Shown: positions 21,810-24,253 of the stretch, in pieces
How the letters are laid out: every line of letters begins with the position of its first letter
How positions within the stretch are numbered: position 1 is the stretch's first letter
NCBI GenBank assembly: GCA_016930735.1
Contig: JAFGGF010000200.1
Location: 1 to 24,253 of the forward strand
From: Prolixibacteraceae bacterium
Lineage (GTDB): Bacteria; Bacteroidota; Bacteroidia; Bacteroidales; Prolixibacteraceae
Length of the DNA stretch: 24,253 bases
Direction of reading: 5' to 3'
Program-made: the position numbers and the translations under genes
The notes under the pieces: model-generated
What the model was told of the DNA's origin: nothing
Database searches by the model: none
What the model saw: the letters and a program-made list of their open reading frames with translations, nothing else

Positions 21810-24253
21810 ATGCAGAAATATTTTTATACTTTCTTATTATTATTGATTAGTTTGACGGGGGTCTTTGGACAGGAGAGCGATAGTACAAACTTCTCAATCT
21901 ATTACGACAGCCGTGCGAGTTATATTATTGCCGATATTGCAGTTACCGGTATTCGATATTACGACCAACAGGCACTGATACAAATTTCAGGACTTAAAAT
22001 CGGCGAAGAGATTGAAGTTCCGGGTGATGCCATAACAAATGCCATTAAAAAACTCTGGAGCCAGGCAATATTTTCTGATATTAAAATTACAGCCACCAAA
22101 ATCGTTGGAAACAACATCTGGCTTGAAATTTACCTTCAGGAAATGCCCAGGCTTACGCAGGCAAATTTTATCGGGGTTTCAAAATCAGAAAAAGACGATA
22201 TTACAGAAAAAGTGCTTCTTTTACCAGGGCAGCAGGTAACTGAAAATCAGGTTAATAATGCCAAAAGAACCATTAAGAATATTTTTCTTGCCAAGGGATT
22301 TCTCGACACCGAAGTTAACATTATCCAACGAATTGATACTGCCCGTACCAACAGCATTATCCTCAATATTTATGTTGATAAAAAAGAAAAAGTAAAAATC
22401 CAGGATGTAATCTTCCATGGGAATGAAAACCTGAAGTCGGGGATTTTGGAAAGATCCATGAAAAAAACCAAGGCAAAAAAACTGAAAAACTTTTTAAGCT
22501 CAAAAAAATTTCTTGAAGATAAATTTGAAGAAGACAAAATCAAACTGATTGCCAAGTATAATGAAAAAGGATACCGCGATGCCATTATCGTTCAGGATAC
22601 TGTTGAAAAAATTCCGGATGATAATCGGGTGAATGTTGAAATATGGGTGGACGAAGGACAAAAATATTTTTTCCGGGATATAAAATGGGTAGGAAACACG
22701 GTTTATGCGTCTCAGGAATTAAGCAATTATCTTGGAATTAAAAGAGGAGATGTTTTTGACCAGTCGTTACTTGAAAAAAGGTTGTTCGATAACGATGAAG
22801 GATTAAACAATCTGTACCTTGATAAAGGTTACCTATTCTTCGACCTGCAACCTGTTGAAACCAATATTATTGGCGATTCAATCGATTATGAGATGCGGAT
22901 AAGGGAAGGAAAACAGGCAACTATTAACAAAGTTAATATTAAGGGCAATACCAAAACACATGAGCATGTAGCCCGCAGGGAATTACGTACTTTGCCCGGT
23001 GACCTTTTTAGCAAAACACTGTTAATCAGATCTGTCAGGGAGTTGGCTCAGCTGGGTCACTTCGACCAGGAAGCTATTAATCCTGATATTGCCCCTCATC
23101 CTGAAGACGGAACTGTTGATATTACATATGAACTTCAGGAAAAAGCCAACGACCAGATTGAATTATCAGGAGGTTGGGGCGCCGGGATGTTTGTAGGATC
23201 GGTAGGATTAAAATTTGCCAACTTCTCGATAAGGAATATTTTTAATAAAGAAGCATGGAGGCCACTCCCTACCGGCGATGGGCAAACTCTTGGATTACGC
23301 TATCAAACCAGCGGTAAATATTACCGGACAGTCAGCCTTTCATTTATGGAACCATGGCTCGGTGGTAAAAAGCCTAACAGCTTTTCATTATCGCTTTCGC
23401 ATTCACGTATAAACTACAGTGCCAATAAGTATTACTCAAACTATAATAGTTATGGTAGCTATTCTCCTTATGGATATGGTGGTTATTCTCCCTACGGATA
23501 CGGTGGTTATTCCCCTTACGGATACGGTGGTTATTCCCCTTACGGATATGGGGGTTATTCATCGTATGGTTATCCTTCATATACATATAATTACGACTCG
23601 GAAGGAACTGATACGTCAGACGATCAGATATGGGAAACCACAGCTCTGGCTGTTGGGTATGGTTACCGCCTGTCATGGCCCGACGATTTTTTTACAATTT
23701 ACCATGAATTATCGTTCGAACATTATAATCTCAGGAATATGGGAAGTTATTTCTATTTTCTTGCTGATGAAAACGGACAGGTTAACGGCACTTTTAACAA
23801 TGCCAGCTTAAAAACAGTAATATCACGAAATTCAGTTGATAATCCACTGTATTCCAGGAGTGGTTCGCAAATTTCATTAACATTAAAGGTGACACCTCCA
23901 TTTTCATGGTTTACCAATAAAAACTACAGTGACCCGAATATTCCGAACAGCGATAAATTCAAATGGATAGAATATCATAAATGGTTATTAAAAGGGCAGC
24001 ATTTCACTACTATATCGAGAGACAGGAAACTTGTTTTAAGGACAGCATATGAATTGGGATTTCTTGGTTACTTCGATCCTTACCGCAGGTCTCCTTTTGA
24101 AGGATTTATTGTTGGAGGTTCAGGTATGTCGGGTTATAATATTTACGGGACTGATTATGTAGCACTCAGGGGATATAAAGATTTCAGCCTCAGCCCAAGA
24201 AACGGATCAGCACTTTATAATAAATTTACTCTTGAAATGAGATATCCTGTTAC
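21810..24253 (+). CDS. bamA: Outer-membrane assembly factor BamA (Omp85), C-terminus cut by window edge
   Basis: The ATG at 21810-21812, directly after AGAGG, begins a signal peptide (MQKYFYTFLLLLLISLTGVFGQ). The frame stays open to the right edge (814 codons). Residues about 30-480 contain five POTRA domains in series (for example IADIAVTGIRYYDQQ, VIFHGNENL, IKWVGNTVYASQEL, VNIKGNTKTHEHV followed by RRELRTLPGDLFSKTLL). The barrel starts near IELSGGWGAGMFVGSVG, and the conserved L6 motif appears as ALRGYKDF with RGY at 787-789. BamA folds and inserts beta-barrel proteins into the outer membrane. The unusual part is residues 554-585, a four-fold YGYGGYSP array flanked by more Tyr/Gly/Ser sequence, probably an enlarged surface loop. 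The last strands of the barrel lie outside the window. Confidence 0.95.
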   Translation, partial: MQKYFYTFLLLLISLTGVFGQESDSTNFSIYYDSRASYIIADIAVTGIRYYDQQALIQISGLKIGEEIEVPGDAITNAIKKLWSQAIFSDIKITATKIVGNNIWLEIYLQEMPRLTQANFIGVSKSEKDDITEKVLLLPGQQVTENQVNNAKRTIKNIFLAKGFLDTEVNIIQRIDTARTNSIILNIYVDKKEKVKIQDVIFHGNENLKSGILERSMKKTKAKKLKNFLSSKKFLEDKFEEDKIKLIAKYNEKGYRDAIIVQDTVEKIPDDNRVNVEIWVDEGQKYFFRDIKWVGNTVYASQELSNYLGIKRGDVFDQSLLEKRLFDNDEGLNNLYLDKGYLFFDLQPVETNIIGDSIDYEMRIREGKQATINKVNIKGNTKTHEHVARRELRTLPGDLFSKTLLIRSVRELAQLGHFDQEAINPDIAPHPEDGTVDITYELQEKANDQIELSGGWGAGMFVGSVGLKFANFSIRNIFNKEAWRPLPTGDGQTLGLRYQTSGKYYRTVSLSFMEPWLGGKKPNSFSLSLSHSRINYSANKYYSNYNSYGSYSPYGYGGYSPYGYGGYSPYGYGGYSPYGYGGYSSYGYPSYTYNYDSEGTDTSDDQIWETTALAVGYGYRLSWPDDFFTIYHELSFEHYNLRNMGSYFYFLADENGQVNGTFNNASLKTVISRNSVDNPLYSRSGSQISLTLKVTPPFSWFTNKNYSDPNIPNSDKFKWIEYHKWLLKGQHFTTISRDRKLVLRTAYELGFLGYFDPYRRSPFEGFIVGGSGMSGYNIYGTDYVALRGYKDFSLSPRNGSALYNKFTLEMRYPV
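23469..23564 (+). repeat. 24-nt tandem repeat, four units, in the BamA barrel region
   Basis: Units 23469-23492, 23493-23516, 23517-23540 and 23541-23564 encode YGYGGYSP three times and then YGYGGYSS. Units 2 and 3 are identical in DNA, and the others differ only at synonymous or final-codon positions. A partial unit (YGSYSP) precedes and YGYPSY follows. Copy number may vary by slippage without breaking the frame. Confidence 0.95.

Noticed and set aside
23374..23811. Open frames on both strands across the BamA repeat (23374-23676 minus, 23419-23811 plus)
   Set aside because: They are shifted readings of the 24-nt repeat inside the BamA frame, which continues uninterrupted with barrel motifs on both sides.

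Overview
The window looks like a chromosomal segment of an AT-rich Bacteroidota, probably class Bacteroidia (Bacteroidales/Marinilabiliales-like). The reasons are: type IX secretion (T9SS) C-terminal sorting domains with YPNP motifs; signal peptides ending in -AQ; TAnnTTTG-type promoter boxes; and the recognisable Bacteroidota block pdxJ <-> CBS-nadK-porG-uppS-bamA. No rRNA, tRNA, CRISPR array, insertion sequence or phage packaging gene was seen.

Left part (1-11.4 kb, all minus strand): a cluster of large secreted repeat proteins. In transcription order it holds a 1908-aa protein (five DUF11-like modules, six 10-cysteine repeats of about 111 aa, T9SS sorting domain), a strong terminator, a 159-aa protein that is little more than a signal peptide, a short conserved segment and a T9SS sorting domain, a 1025-aa acidic fibre-like protein with 18 D-x-D-x-DPTNEL modules, tandem terminators and a promoter, and a paralogue of the fibre protein that runs off the left edge. 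The two paralogues share their N-terminal domain but have amplified different modules: an 84-aa unit in one and 28-41-aa units in the other.

Middle (11.4-18.4 kb): plus-strand genes for a two-domain GNAT acetyltransferase, an exported aldose 1-epimerase and an exported parallel beta-helix protein. These converge, with only 14 bases between stops, on a minus-strand set read as pdxJ, a YbfF-like alpha/beta hydrolase, a stem-loop, and a PutP-like sodium/solute symporter.

Right part (18.4-24.25 kb, plus strand): the conserved envelope block. CBS-domain protein (TTG start), NAD kinase, a promoter-containing gap, a PorG/DUF6089 outer-membrane protein, undecaprenyl diphosphate synthase (GTG start) and BamA, cut by the right edge. 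PorG is part of the T9SS that would export the CTD-bearing proteins on the left. BamA inserts outer-membrane barrels such as PorG, and UppS makes the lipid carrier for wall and surface glycans. This BamA carries an unusual Tyr/Gly octapeptide repeat in its barrel region.

Most interesting: (1) the modular grammar of the two fibre paralogues, (2) the CTD-less fibre paired with a mini CTD protein, (3) the 10-Cys repeat family, and (4) the YGYGGYSP array in BamA. I did not find a convincing entirely new multi-gene system. The secreted repeat cluster is the best candidate for undescribed biology.
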